In this document: positions 37,162-46,798 of the stretch, in pieces
Layout of the letters: every line of letters begins with the position of its first letter
Position numbering within the stretch: position 1 is the first letter of the stretch
Source: an uncultured Sulfitobacter sp.
GTDB lineage: Bacteria > Pseudomonadota > Alphaproteobacteria > Rhodobacterales > Rhodobacteraceae
NCBI GenBank assembly: GCA_905182645.1
Contig: CAJJCJ010000004.1
Span: 1 to 64,000 of the forward strand
Length of the DNA: 64,000 nucleotides
Reading direction: 5' to 3'
Made by a program: the position numbers and the translations under genes
The notes under the pieces: generated by a model
The model's input: the letters and a program-made list of their open reading frames with translations, nothing else
Told to the model about the DNA's origin: nothing
The model's database searches: none

Positions 37162-38949
37162 CTAGTTTAATACATATGTCCCCGGCGCATCCCCAAGCTC
37201 CGTATCTGCGACGGGTTCTCTGGCGGGCACCATTGCGTCGCTGTGACCTGCAAGCCACTCACCCCAGCGCGGCCACCAAGACCCCGTGTGTTTTTCAGCA
37301 GCCGCATGCCAGTCGTCCGGCGTCAAACCCAGATCAACGTTATTATAATGCCCGTATTTGTTCTTGGTTGGTGGGTTCACGATACCTGCGATGTGGCCGG
37401 ATTCCGACAAAATAAATGTCTTGTCCCTCGACCCCATCTTTTGGACGCCGCGGTAACTGCTTTTCCACGCAGCAATGTGATCAGTCTCGCAGGCAATCGC
37501 GCAAATAGGGACGTTTACCTCTGACAGATGCACAGTTGTGCCGGCGATCTTCATACCATTTGTCGCAAATTTATCGCCCTGACAAAGCCCGCGCAAATAT
37601 TCAACCGCCATTACCGCAGGTAGATTGGTCCCATCGCCATTCCAGTATAAAAGGTCAAACGCAGGCGGGGCTTTGCCCAACATATAGCTTTTGATCGCAG
37701 GCCCATAAATCAGATCATTGGACCGCAAAAAGCTAAATGTGCGTGACATATAAAATGAAGACAGAATTCCGCTTTCGACAACCTCTTGTTCGATCCCGTT
37801 GACAAAATCGTCGTCTAAGAACACCCCAACTTCGCCCCGATCCGAGAAATCGGTCAATGTGGTAAACAAGGTCGCGGATTTTATCGAATGATCGCCGCGC
37901 TGCGCCATAAGGGCCAGTGTCATCGACAGCGTCGTACCAGCAATGCAGTATCCGACCGCATTGACCTGATCGACGCCGCAAATCTCCTTAACGTAGTCAA
38001 ATGCAGTTAAAAATCCATCCTGCACATAATCAGTCATGGACGTGTCGCGGTAGCTGGCATCAGGGTTCACCCACGATACGATGAACACAGTGTGTCCCTG
38101 ATCTACGGCCCATTTGATCAGGCTATTTTGCGGTTTCAGGTCCAAAATATAAAACTTATTAATCCACGGCGGGAATATAATCAGCGGCGTTTCATGCACC
38201 GTTTCGGTCGTCGGCGTATATTGGATCAGCTCAAACAGGCGGTTGCGAAACACGACCTGACCCGGTGTGGTTCCAAGGTTTTCACCAACTTGAAACGCGT
38301 CTTTATCCGCAAGGGTGACAACAAGATCGCCGTTGTTCCGCTCCAAATCAGCCACAAGGTTTTCCAACCCAGCCACCAAGCTTTCGCCGTCTGTTTCTGC
38401 TGCCAGCGATAATGCTTCGGGGTTTGTGGCCAGAAAATTGGTTGGGGACATCATGTCGATGATCTGCTGACTGAAATATTCCAACCGGCGCTGCTCACCC
38501 GCATCAAGTGTATCAATCTCGGACACCGATTGCTGGATCGCCTCTGCATTCGTGAGGTATTGCTGTTTAACAAAGTTAAAATACGGGTTCGTATCCCACA
38601 TTTCATTGGCAAACCGACGGTCGCGCGGCGCGCTGTCAGCTGGTGCTTCTAACTTGCCTTGCGCAAGCAAATGCTGGGCCTCCACGTAGTGTTTAACCGA
38701 CTTGCCCCAAAACGCAACTTGGCTTTCAATCATCTTGGCAGGATTGTTCATCATCTCAGACGCATAGGCGCCAGCCGCCTTCACATATAGATCAGGGTTT
38801 GGTCCCTGCAGCGACGTCGGCACCTTGCGGCCGCTGCCCATCGCAGACACTAACCGCTGCGATAGCTCCTCTATACGTTGCAGGTTTGCTTCTAGCTTTT
38901 CAAGGTTTTGACCCGTCTCAGTGTCTTTCGTGGAATCATGAGTTGTCAT
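37162..38949 (-). CDS. phaC: Class I poly(3-hydroxyalkanoate) synthase
   Basis: A 595-residue polymerase that links 3-hydroxyacyl-CoA units into PHA. It has the PhaC N domain (DLYVKAAGAYASEMMNNPAK, RRFANEMWDTNPYFNFVKQQ) and the alpha/beta hydrolase core with the lipase-like box GYCIAG, whose cysteine is the nucleophile, DDDFVNG with a likely catalytic Asp and the His in SGHIAGIVNPP. The start at 38949 (MTTHDSTKDTETG) has AGAGG; 21 upstream codons are not coding-like. Divergent from phaZ. Confidence 0.96.
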   Translation of the reverse strand: MTTHDSTKDTETGQNLEKLEANLQRIEELSQRLVSAMGSGRKVPTSLQGPNPDLYVKAAGAYASEMMNNPAKMIESQVAFWGKSVKHYVEAQHLLAQGKLEAPADSAPRDRRFANEMWDTNPYFNFVKQQYLTNAEAIQQSVSEIDTLDAGEQRRLEYFSQQIIDMMSPTNFLATNPEALSLAAETDGESLVAGLENLVADLERNNGDLVVTLADKDAFQVGENLGTTPGQVVFRNRLFELIQYTPTTETVHETPLIIFPPWINKFYILDLKPQNSLIKWAVDQGHTVFIVSWVNPDASYRDTSMTDYVQDGFLTAFDYVKEICGVDQVNAVGYCIAGTTLSMTLALMAQRGDHSIKSATLFTTLTDFSDRGEVGVFLDDDFVNGIEQEVVESGILSSFYMSRTFSFLRSNDLIYGPAIKSYMLGKAPPAFDLLYWNGDGTNLPAVMAVEYLRGLCQGDKFATNGMKIAGTTVHLSEVNVPICAIACETDHIAAWKSSYRGVQKMGSRDKTFILSESGHIAGIVNPPTKNKYGHYNNVDLGLTPDDWHAAAEKHTGSWWPRWGEWLAGHSDAMVPAREPVADTELGDAPGTYVLN

Positions 38950-38970
38950 GCGAACCTCTTTGTGTCTACT

Positions 38971-38982
38971 TTGCACCTGCAG
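38971..38982. promoter_or_regulatory. Possible PhaR site between phaC and phaZ
   Basis: TTGCACCTGCAG is a TTGC-N4-GCAG variant in the 78-bp divergent region. Spacing and one base differ from the exact sites, so this is tentative. Confidence 0.35.
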
Positions 38983-39027
38983 CATTTTGCTATTATGGCA
39001 ATCAGCGCACACCGCAGGAGATGATAC

Positions 39028-40299
39028 GTGAAGTATATGATGACCTACGACCTAATGGAAAGCATCCGCAATACAAACCAGTGGATGGGCGCATCGGCGC
39101 GGGCCTTTGCCAGCTATCCTGCGATGTCATTTGGAGCTAATCCTGCGATGGACTACCTTAAGGCTTGGGGTGAAATAACCGAACGCACTTTCAGCCGAAT
39201 GGTTGTCAAACCTGACTGGAACATTCCACCGGTCACGGGTCAAAGCGGCAAAGATTTTCCTGTCGTTGTGAAAACGATTGTTGAGCGCCCGTTTGGCGAT
39301 CTGATCCAATTCACCATGCCTGGCCGCGACACGCGCAAGCGCCGCGTCCTGCTTGTGGCCCCGATGTCCGGTCATTACGCCACATTGCTGCGCAAAACCG
39401 TGATCAGCCTGCTGCCAGACTGCGAAGTCTTCATCACCGACTGGCACAATGCACGCGACATCCCAGTTAGCGCAGGTAAATTCGACATCGAAGATTATAC
39501 GTTATACCTTGTTGATTTCATGAAAGAATTGGGCAGCGACATCCACGTCATCGCCGTGTGTCAGCCTGCCCCGCTCACATTGGCAGCCACCGCATATCTT
39601 GCGCAAGATGACCCGAGCGCGCAACCTAAATCATTGACCCTGATCGGCGGGCCGATTGATCCCGACGCGAACCCAACCGAAGTGACCGACTTTGGTAATG
39701 CGGTCACGATGGGCCAGCTTGAAAAAACAATGATCCAGCGTGTTGGTTTCCAGCATGTGGGCGTTGGCCGCACCGTTTACCCCGGTCTTTTGCAGCTCGC
39801 ATCGTTCATTTCAATGAACGCCGAAACCCACAAAGCTGCCTTTACCAAGCAGATCGCGAGCGCCGCCAAGGGCGAATCGTCCGAGCACGACAAGCACAAC
39901 GCATTCTACGACGAGTACTTGGCCGTGATGGATATGCCTGCCGAATTCTACCTATCCACGGTTGAGCGTGTGTTCAAAAACCGCGACATCGCGCGCAATG
40001 ATTTCACCGTCGCTGGCCGCAAGGTCGACATTGGAAAAATCACCACCGTGGCTGTGAAAATCGTCGAAGGCGAAGATGATGACATCTCGGCGCCCGGCCA
40101 ATGCCTTGCAGCGCTTGATCTGCTTACCGGCCTGCCCGACAGTAAGAAAGCCGCACACCTAGAGCCAGGTGCAGGTCACTATGGCATTTTTGCAGGCGGC
40201 AGCTGGCGCAAAAACATCCGCCCACTTGTGCTTGATTTTATTGATGCAAATTCAGGTAAAGCAAAGCCAAAAGCAGCGAACGAAAACGCAGCCGCTTAA
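39028..40299 (+). CDS. phaZ: Intracellular polyhydroxyalkanoate depolymerase
   Basis: A 423-residue enzyme of the PhaZ type a1 group, which degrades native PHA granules. The start MKYMMTYDLMESIRNTNQWM is typical and places it at GTG 39028, with AGGAG ahead. The nucleophile is a cysteine in HVIAVCQPAPLTLAATAYLA (C instead of the Ser of secreted enzymes); PGAGHYGIFAGGSWR contains the catalytic His. Divergent from phaC. Confidence 0.93.
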   Translation: MKYMMTYDLMESIRNTNQWMGASARAFASYPAMSFGANPAMDYLKAWGEITERTFSRMVVKPDWNIPPVTGQSGKDFPVVVKTIVERPFGDLIQFTMPGRDTRKRRVLLVAPMSGHYATLLRKTVISLLPDCEVFITDWHNARDIPVSAGKFDIEDYTLYLVDFMKELGSDIHVIAVCQPAPLTLAATAYLAQDDPSAQPKSLTLIGGPIDPDANPTEVTDFGNAVTMGQLEKTMIQRVGFQHVGVGRTVYPGLLQLASFISMNAETHKAAFTKQIASAAKGESSEHDKHNAFYDEYLAVMDMPAEFYLSTVERVFKNRDIARNDFTVAGRKVDIGKITTVAVKIVEGEDDDISAPGQCLAALDLLTGLPDSKKAAHLEPGAGHYGIFAGGSWRKNIRPLVLDFIDANSGKAKPKAANENAAA

Positions 40300-41006
40300 C
40301 GTAAGACCAGCGGCTGGCGCATCCATGTGCGCAGGGCCGCGGTCACCGCATCGGGGTTTTCCAACGTCGGCACTTGGCCCGCGTTGGGGATCACCTCTAG
40401 CTTTGCATATGGAATCAGTTCCACCATAAATTCGTGGCGGCGCTGTGTGTTTTGCCCATCATGGTCGCCACACATCACCAAGACAGGCTGCTTAATCCGA
40501 CGCATGATATTTTGCTGATCTTTGCGCCGCTACATCGCGCGACTTTGGCGCACATAAACATCGGGCCCTAGCGCTTGAGCCATTTCAGACAGCAATGACA
40601 CCACATCCATTCGGTATGGCCCCGGTGACAACCACGCAGAGTTCACCTCTGATTGCATCGCGTCGTCAAGGCGTCCCGATTTTGCAGCAATAATATTAGG
40701 TTCGCGCAGCGCTGCAATCTCCGGCGTATCGGATTGCGCATTGGTGGCAATAAATGCTACCCGCGTCACGCGTTCAGGGGCGCGGCGCAGAATTTCCATC
40801 GCAACCATGCCGCCCATACCCATACCCGCCAGCGCAAATTTCGCTGGCAACCATGTCAGGATTTGCGAGGCAAGCTCTTACATCCGCTCACCACCAGTGA
40901 TCGGGGCAAATGTTATTGGGATATCTGCCGACAAAGAGGCAAGTTGCGCATAAAATACCCGCGCATCGCACATCATCGACGGAATCAAAACCAACGGCTC
41001 AATCAT
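40296..41006 (-). pseudogene. Alpha/beta hydrolase with two in-frame stop codons
   Basis: From ATG 41006 (MIEPLVLIPSMMCDARVFYA; AAGGG upstream) the frame is closed by TAA at 40878-40880 and again by TAG at 40530-40532, yet all three pieces are in one frame and together give an alpha/beta hydrolase of 236 codons: nucleophile-elbow-like FALAGMGMGGMVAMEILRRA (Met for Ser is also unusual), then RRIKQPVLVMCGDHDGQNTQ with the acid and VIPNAGQVPTLENPDAV, where the catalytic His is Gln. So it has probably lost function. It is convergent with phaZ. Confidence 0.75.
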
Positions 41007-41091
41007 GCCCAGCACCCTTGATTTTCCATAGTGATTTACCCCTGCCATTATTACAGCGACCTTGGCCAATCAAAGGATGCATCGCAAGGGG

Positions 41092-41964
41092 TTATGCTTG
41101 TCTGAAGGGTTCAAACCAGCGCAATATTGCTGCAACAAGAGGTTCGGTCTGCGCAGGGCTGAATACATCGCCCGCCATTACATGGCCCATCGCATCATCC
41201 TCCTGCCCCCGCGTCAGCTTATGACCCACCACAATACCGCCCCAGCGCGCCATGACACGTTCCGTTTGCGCGGCGCTAACAACCTGATCCGCGGGATTAT
41301 AGGCGAACAATGCGGGCGTCCAAATATCTGACAAATCCGCCTTACGGACCGCCCGCACCGCATCACCCATTACATACACAGCATGGGTTGGATAGCTTGT
41401 CGTCCAATATGCTGCATGCGCATCGCTATGCACATCAAATGACCGGTTCTTACCGACAATCAGGTGCCCCCAGTGCCGAACATATGGCAGATCAAGCAGG
41501 GTTTGCCCAAGGTGGTGGCTCAGACCAAAGTTCGGCGACACACACACCAGTCCTGCAATATCGGCCCCATGGGCCAAGGCGTCGACTGCCAATGTGCACC
41601 CTGTTGAACACCCGATGACCAGAACACGTTTCCCGATGGTTTGTGCGACCTTCAGAGCCTCTGCTATATCCGCGCGCCATGCATCGAAACTGGCCTGTCC
41701 CATGGCAGCGCCGTCTTGGCCGTGCCCTGTCAAGCGCGTGAAATAAAGGTTTGCCCCAAGCGCGTTGGCCACCAAATCGGGTAGCGGACGAATTTCATGA
41801 TACGTCGCAGAAAACCCGTGGATGAACACGACGGCAACTTCCGTTTGCGCGTCTTTTTCGCCAGCCCAAACCACGGTCTTGGCGCAGTCAGGGCGCAGGT
41901 TTGGCACTGCGGCCTCTTGCGCCGCCAGCCACCCGTCTAGGTCCAACAGATCAACCAAGGACAC
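41092..41964 (-). CDS. Alpha/beta hydrolase
   Basis: The protein of about 290 residues has an oxyanion region VAVVFIHGFSATYHEIRPLP, the nucleophile elbow VLVIGCSTGCTLAVDAL (Ser in G-C-S-T-G), acid region FAYNPADQVV and a His in DAMGHVMAGD. It is probably a cytosolic esterase or lipase; the substrate is unknown. The longest reading begins at TTG 42003 inside the MFS gene; GTG 41964 is more typical of relatives but neither has a strong ribosome site. The overlap with the MFS gene means they are one operon. Confidence 0.85.
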   Translation of the reverse strand: MSLVDLLDLDGWLAAQEAAVPNLRPDCAKTVVWAGEKDAQTEVAVVFIHGFSATYHEIRPLPDLVANALGANLYFTRLTGHGQDGAAMGQASFDAWRADIAEALKVAQTIGKRVLVIGCSTGCTLAVDALAHGADIAGLVCVSPNFGLSHHLGQTLLDLPYVRHWGHLIVGKNRSFDVHSDAHAAYWTTSYPTHAVYVMGDAVRAVRKADLSDIWTPALFAYNPADQVVSAAQTERVMARWGGIVVGHKLTRGQEDDAMGHVMAGDVFSPAQTEPLVAAILRWFEPFRQA

Positions 41965-43288
41965 GTTTGGCCATAGGGCGGTAGACCGCGACAAGTCCAA
42001 CAACCCCTAGCAAAAGAATGGCGGCAGGAATCAATGTGATCGAAACCTGCAGGGCATTCAGCGCACCGCTTGATTGCGTCACAATTTCGCCTGTGGATTC
42101 TTGCCACCCCGCCCACGCAAGAATGAACCCCAATACGGCGGGTGCAATCGCGTTGGCCAATTTTTGACCAAACAGCCAAATGGCCGAGAAAGCCCCTTCA
42201 ATCGCAGCACCGCTTTGCGCGCGGGTTACGTCCATCAGATCAGGGTACATCGCCCAAGGGATTTGCTGATAGGCACCATTGGTCATACCCGCCAGCACGA
42301 ACAAGCCAGCAATCGCCGTGACGTTGACCGAAGGCAGCGCAGTATAAAGCGCGTAAAGCAGCGCCGCGTATAGGCACAACCCAAGCACCAATGCCCCGAC
42401 CTTGCCCATCCGCCCAGATGCGAAAACCCAGCCCGCTTGGCTCAGGATGGAACCCACAACAAAGGCCGCAAACATCAATGACAGTGTGCTCAGCGCCTTT
42501 GCTGCACCGGAAAAGGCCGTGTCGCCACTATCTACAATGAGATAGATCGCAGCAAATGGCAGCCCTGCGGTGATCAACGCAATCGCAAGCGTCATGACGC
42601 CGTAAAGGACGACCAGCACCATAAAAGCGCGGTTCGCGAACACCAAGCCAAACATGCTGCGGATGTCGACGGTGGCGGTTTGGGCGATCCGCGGGGCATT
42701 GCGTGTCGCCCAAAGCGACAGCCAAATTGCGCCCACAATCAGCGGGGTGACGGCCATTGCCGCATTGGCGTAACCCATACTGCCAGCAAGTCCGGGCATA
42801 ACGGCCCCGCCAATCAAGATGCCGATACTGGCAAACCCCATGCGCCAGCCAGTCATGGCTGATCTTTCCGCGGGGTCTTGGGTGATTTCACCGGCTTGCG
42901 CGCCATAAGGAATGGCAACCATCGTAAACCCGATTGTGGCCAAGCCGAAAAAACCGATGACCCAGGTCATTGTGCCAGCCAACGCCAAGGTCGTCGGCAC
43001 AGCGAAAACGCCAATCATGCCAGCAGCCATCACAAGTGCGCCCAAGAACATCCACGGGGCGCGGCGACCAAACCGGCTTTGGGTTCGGTCAGACAAATAG
43101 CCCACAAGCGGGTCAGTGATCATGTCGAAAACAAGCACGGCAGTTGTGACAAGTCCGGCAATCGCGACAGGAACGCCCAGAAAGCTGGTCAGAAACGTCA
43201 ATATCAGCAACTGTTTGACCACAACAAAGACAACGACGCCCATGTCTGCCAGTCCCCAGCCTGCTTTTTGTCCTAATGATAGTGCCAT
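41951..43288 (-). CDS. MFS (GPH-type sugar:cation symporter-like) transporter
   Basis: A 445-residue, 12-helix carrier: MALSLGQKAGWGLADMGVVV, FDMITDPLVGYLSDRTQSRF with the loop SRFGRRAPWMFLGA typical of the glycoside-pentoside-hexuronide (GPH) group, and QIPWAMYPDLMDVTRAQSGA in the second half. Substrate unknown; a sugar or organic acid is likely. A GGGGAGG precedes ATG 43288. Probably co-transcribed with the hydrolase that follows. Confidence 0.88.
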   Translation of the reverse strand: MALSLGQKAGWGLADMGVVVFVVVKQLLILTFLTSFLGVPVAIAGLVTTAVLVFDMITDPLVGYLSDRTQSRFGRRAPWMFLGALVMAAGMIGVFAVPTTLALAGTMTWVIGFFGLATIGFTMVAIPYGAQAGEITQDPAERSAMTGWRMGFASIGILIGGAVMPGLAGSMGYANAAMAVTPLIVGAIWLSLWATRNAPRIAQTATVDIRSMFGLVFANRAFMVLVVLYGVMTLAIALITAGLPFAAIYLIVDSGDTAFSGAAKALSTLSLMFAAFVVGSILSQAGWVFASGRMGKVGALVLGLCLYAALLYALYTALPSVNVTAIAGLFVLAGMTNGAYQQIPWAMYPDLMDVTRAQSGAAIEGAFSAIWLFGQKLANAIAPAVLGFILAWAGWQESTGEIVTQSSGALNALQVSITLIPAAILLLGVVGLVAVYRPMAKRVLG

Positions 43289-43367
43289 AACGCGTCCTCC
43301 CCGACGATTTTGGACAGGGTATGCGTTCAGCGCGGATTCTCAAATCCAGACGTTGCGTAAGATGCTT

Positions 43368-44105
43368 TTAAACGCATCCTATGTCCGCCACGGCTGTTGT
43401 GATCATGTCAAGGCAAGCCTTATCCGAGAACCGGTGATCGGCCCCATCCACAAGCGTCAGGCGCATATCGGGGCCTTGCACGTGGTCGATCAATCGGAGC
43501 GCCACAGTCATGTTGACATCGGCGTCAGCAGTCCCTTGTAAAAATCGAACCGGAAACGGCAGCGACAGTGGATCACGCAACACCAACTGATTGCGCCCGT
43601 CTTCGATCAGTCGATTGGTAATGATGTAGGGGTCTCCATAGTCGGACGGCAAAGCCACCTGCCCCTCGGTCGCAAGCTGGGCCTTTTGATCGGCGTCAAA
43701 CCCGGCCCACATGCTGTCCTCAGTAAAATCAGGTGCGGCGGCGATCGTCACCAATCCGGCGATCCGGTCCGGCATCGCGCGCGCCACCAGAAGCGAAATC
43801 CAGCCGCCCATGGATGACCCGATCAAAACCAGCGGCCCAGACATCAACCCGATAGCTGCACATGCATCCTCGAACCAATCGCCGATACATCCATCTGTGA
43901 ATGCCTCAGAGCTTTCGCCATGACCCGAATAATCAAAACGCAAAAACGCGCGGCCTTGCGCGCGGGCCCATGCTTCCAAATGCACAGCTTTGGTGCCGCC
44001 CATGTCCGATTTGAATCCTCCGAGAAATACAATCGCGGGACCGGCCCCATCCGTCAGGTGATAGGCAACACGACGGCCTTGTGGCGTGACAAAACTTGAG
44101 GTCAT
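43368..44105 (-). CDS. Alpha/beta hydrolase (palmitoyl-thioesterase/carboxylesterase-like)
   Basis: A 245-residue protein with IVFLGGFKSDMGGTKAVHLE (oxyanion loop), FLRFDYSGHGESSEAFTDGC, the nucleophile elbow LVLIGSSMGGWISLLVARAM, Asp in LQGTADADVNM and His in DGADHRFSDKACL, so the triad Ser-Asp-His is complete. It resembles ABHD10/YcjY-type thioesterases. AAGGAG precedes ATG 44105. Confidence 0.88.
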   Translation of the reverse strand: MTSSFVTPQGRRVAYHLTDGAGPAIVFLGGFKSDMGGTKAVHLEAWARAQGRAFLRFDYSGHGESSEAFTDGCIGDWFEDACAAIGLMSGPLVLIGSSMGGWISLLVARAMPDRIAGLVTIAAAPDFTEDSMWAGFDADQKAQLATEGQVALPSDYGDPYIITNRLIEDGRNQLVLRDPLSLPFPVRFLQGTADADVNMTVALRLIDHVQGPDMRLTLVDGADHRFSDKACLDMITTAVADIGCV

Positions 44106-44150
44106 TGTGGGCTCCTTCAAACACATGGTGCATGTTTAACCGACCCATGC

Positions 44151-44180
44151 TTGACAGCACAAACCCTTGTCGCCATTTAA
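44151..44180 (+). promoter_or_regulatory. Possible sigma-70 promoter of thrS
   Basis: TTGACA at 44151-44156 is followed 17-18 bases later by CATTTAA (weak -10). A small GACGC/GCGTC stem lies between it and the thrS start. No T-box leader is seen. Confidence 0.35.
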
Positions 44181-44239
44181 GCCAAACATAACCCGCAACC
44201 GGACGCTTAGTAGGCGTCAAACTGACGAGGAGCCCGTTG

Positions 44240-46186
44240 ATGGCCCAAATCTCACTTACATTCCCCGATGGCAATGCACGTCAATACGACGCTGGCATCA
44301 CCGCCGGCGCTGTGGCCGCTGACATTTCCAGCAGCTTGGCCAAAAAGGCAATATCCGCAACTGTGAACGGCGCCCACTGGGACCTGCAGTGGCCGATTGA
44401 TACCGACAGCGCTATCGCGATCAACACCATGAAGGACGAAGAGCCTGCATTGGAACTGGTCCGCCACGATCTTGCGCACATCATGGCCCGCGCCGTACAG
44501 GAATTATGGCCTGACGTGCAGGTCACAATCGGCCCTGTGATCAAAGACGGCTGGTATTATGATTTTGACCGCAAAGAGGCATTTGTGCCCGACGACCTTG
44601 CGGCCATTGAAAAAAAGATGAAAGAGATCATCAATAGGCGTGAGCCTGTGCGGACCGAAATCTGGGACCGTGCCCGCGCGATTGCGCATTATCAGGACAA
44701 GGGCGAGCCATATAAGGTCGAGCTGATTGAAAGCATCCCAGGTGACGAGCCTTTGCGCATGTATTGGCACGGCGACTGGCAAGACCTGTGCCGTGGCCCA
44801 CACCTGCAACACACTGGCCAAGTCCCCGCAGACGGGTTTAAACTGATGTCCATCGCGGGTGCCTATTGGCGCGGCGATAGCGACCGCACAATGCTGCAAC
44901 GGATTTACGGTGCTGCATTTACCAACAAAGAAGGGCTCAAGCAGCATCTTCACCGCTTGGAAGAAGCCGCAAAGCGTGACCACCGCAAGCTGGGCCGCGA
45001 AATGAACCTGTTCCACATGCAAGAAGAAGCCCCCGGTCAGGTGTTTTGGCACCCTAACGGTTGGACTATATACACAGAGTTGCAAGACTACATGCGCCGC
45101 CGTCAGCGTGCTGGTGGCTACGTCGAGGTGAACACACCGCAAGTTGTGAACCGCCAACTGTGGGAAAAATCCGGCCACTGGGAAAGCTATCAGGAAAACA
45201 TGTTCATCGTTGAAGTCGACGAAGATCATGCCCGCGAAAAAACCATCAACGCGCTTAAGCCAATGAACTGCCCGTGCCACGTGCAGGTATTTAACCAAGG
45301 CATGAAATCGTACCGTGACCTGCCATTGCGCATGGCCGAATTTGGATCGTGCAACCGGTATGAACCATCAGGCGCGCTGCATGGCATCATGCGTGTGCGT
45401 GGCTTTACCCAAGATGACGGCCACATCTTTTGCACCGAAGAACAGATTGAACCCGAGACAGAGACATTCATCGCCTTCCTTGATGCTATCTACACCGAAC
45501 TTGGGTTCACCAATTGGGCCATTAAACTATCTACTCGCCCAGAAAAGCGGATCGGCTCTGACGCGACATGGGATCACCTTGAAACCGCACTTGGCAATGC
45601 GTGCCGCGCGGCTGGCCACGAATTTGACATCCAAGAAGGCGAAGGCGCGTTTTATGGGCCGAAGCTTGAATTCGTGCTAACCGACGCAATTGGCCGTGAA
45701 TGGCAATGCGGCACGCTTCAAGTCGACAGCAACATGCCAGAGCGGCTTGATGCATCTTACGTTGGCCAAGACGGCAACAAGCATCAGCCGTTCATGCTGC
45801 ACCGTGCGACCCTAGGGTCATTCGAACGGTTCATCGGTATCTTGATTGAAGAGCACTCAGGCAAGCTGCCTGTCTGGCTGGCCCCGCGTCAGGTTGTTGT
45901 GGCAACGATCATATCGGACGCTGATGATTACGCGCTTGAAGTCGTCGCAGCCCTGAAGGCCGTGGGCGTGCGTGCCGAGGTCGATCTGCGCAATGAGAAG
46001 ATCAACTATAAGGTCCGCGAACACAGCCTTGGTAAGGTGCCATTCATTCTGGCCCTTGGTGCGCGTGAAGTTGAAGAGAAAACCGTCAGCGTGCGGCGCT
46101 TAGGTGAAAACAAAACTTCTGTAAGATCTCTTGCAGAAATCGTGGCCGAGCTAGGGTTGGCCGCGACCCCACCCGATAAGCTGTAA
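44240..46186 (+). CDS. thrS: Threonyl-tRNA synthetase
   Basis: A 648-residue class II synthetase with an N-terminal TGS domain ([20 protein letters not shown]), the editing domain with [20 protein letters not shown] and [19 protein letters not shown], the catalytic core with the zinc-binding Cys in [13 protein letters not shown] and [20 protein letters not shown], and the C-terminal anticodon-binding domain. ATG 44240 has GAGGAG upstream. Complete. Confidence 0.97.
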   Translation: MAQISLTFPDGNARQYDAGITAGAVAADISSSLAKKAISATVNGAHWDLQWPIDTDSAIAINTMKDEEPALELVRHDLAHIMARAVQELWPDVQVTIGPVIKDGWYYDFDRKEAFVPDDLAAIEKKMKEIINRREPVRTEIWDRARAIAHYQDKGEPYKVELIESIPGDEPLRMYWHGDWQDLCRGPHLQHTGQVPADGFKLMSIAGAYWRGDSDRTMLQRIYGAAFTNKEGLKQHLHRLEEAAKRDHRKLGREMNLFHMQEEAPGQVFWHPNGWTIYTELQDYMRRRQRAGGYVEVNTPQVVNRQLWEKSGHWESYQENMFIVEVDEDHAREKTINALKPMNCPCHVQVFNQGMKSYRDLPLRMAEFGSCNRYEPSGALHGIMRVRGFTQDDGHIFCTEEQIEPETETFIAFLDAIYTELGFTNWAIKLSTRPEKRIGSDATWDHLETALGNACRAAGHEFDIQEGEGAFYGPKLEFVLTDAIGREWQCGTLQVDSNMPERLDASYVGQDGNKHQPFMLHRATLGSFERFIGILIEEHSGKLPVWLAPRQVVVATIISDADDYALEVVAALKAVGVRAEVDLRNEKINYKVREHSLGKVPFILALGAREVEEKTVSVRRLGENKTSVRSLAEIVAELGLAATPPDKL

Positions 46187-46210
46187 CATTCCAGCACTGG
46201 AACCTGTAAC

Positions 46211-46248
46211 AAACCCGCCGGTGTCACCATCGGCGGGTTCTTTGTTTT
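46211..46248 (+). terminator. Rho-independent terminator of thrS
   Basis: AACCCGCCG at 46212-46220 and CGGCGGGTT at 46231-46239 form a perfect 9-bp stem with a 10-base loop, followed by CTTTGTTTT. About 25 bp after the thrS stop. Confidence 0.88.
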
Positions 46249-46423
46249 AAGGGGGTTAAGGAACGTTACGGCATGTCGCCGCACTTAACCAAGATGACAT
46301 ATCCTCACTGAACCGCGATTCACGGTCCTGTGAGCGGCTTCGCAGTAGATCCAACATTTAGTGTTAGCACAACGCAACCAAGCGTTCGTGTGATTTAACC
46401 AACGATCTATAAGAAAACTACTC

Positions 46424-46726
46424 ATGTCCAACCTCTCAAAAACACTCGTTCTGGCATCCGCCGTTGCAACTGCGGTTGCTGGTATTGCAACAAACGCCGT
46501 AGCGGCTGGCGAAGAAAAGTGCTTTGGCGTATCGCTTGCTGGTGCAAACGACTGTGCGGCTGGCCCAGGCACAACTTGCGCTTGTACATCCACTGTTGAT
46601 TATCAAGGCAACGCTTGGTCCTTGGTTCCAGAAGGCACATGTGAAGCCACAATGATCAAAGCAATGGGCGACATGCCAGAGCGTTCCGGTTCATTGACTG
46701 CTCTTGAGCGCGACATTCCTGCGTAA
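46424..46726 (+). CDS. bufA: Bufferin-type precursor peptide (DUF2282)
   Basis: A 100-residue protein with a Sec signal peptide (residues 1-28, ending in ATNAVAA) and a cysteine-rich core: Cys33, 44, 52, 54 and 73, in [26 protein letters not shown] and VPEGTCEA. The DUF2282 family includes the BufA precursors, whose core cysteines are modified by a DUF692/DUF2063 enzyme pair and which bind excess copper in the periplasm. The usual HSCAG-like motif is here TTCAC. The ORF is intact, but its modifying enzymes downstream are disrupted. The ribosome site (AAGAAAAC) is weak. No ECF sigma or anti-sigma gene is adjacent. Confidence 0.8.
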   Translation: MSNLSKTLVLASAVATAVAGIATNAVAAGEEKCFGVSLAGANDCAAGPGTTCACTSTVDYQGNAWSLVPEGTCEATMIKAMGDMPERSGSLTALERDIPA

Positions 46727-46736
46727 GCAAAATGAT

Positions 46737-46764
46737 GGTAGGGTGGGCATATGTCCACCTTACC
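46737..46764. repeat. 28-base near-palindrome between bufA and bufB
   Basis: GGTAGGGTGGGCAT is followed directly by ATGTCCACCTTACC; the two halves pair with only two G-T pairs around the centre CATATG. It resembles the common GTAGGGTGGGC-type intergenic palindromes. It could lower read-through from the precursor to the maturation genes. Confidence 0.6.
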
Positions 46765-46798
46765 GCACCATCCTACTCTCAAACTTTCGGTGATCTCC

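Noticed and set aside
44504..45298. Minus-strand ORF of 264 codons opposite thrS
   Set aside because: thrS is certain in the other strand; this has no domain pattern.
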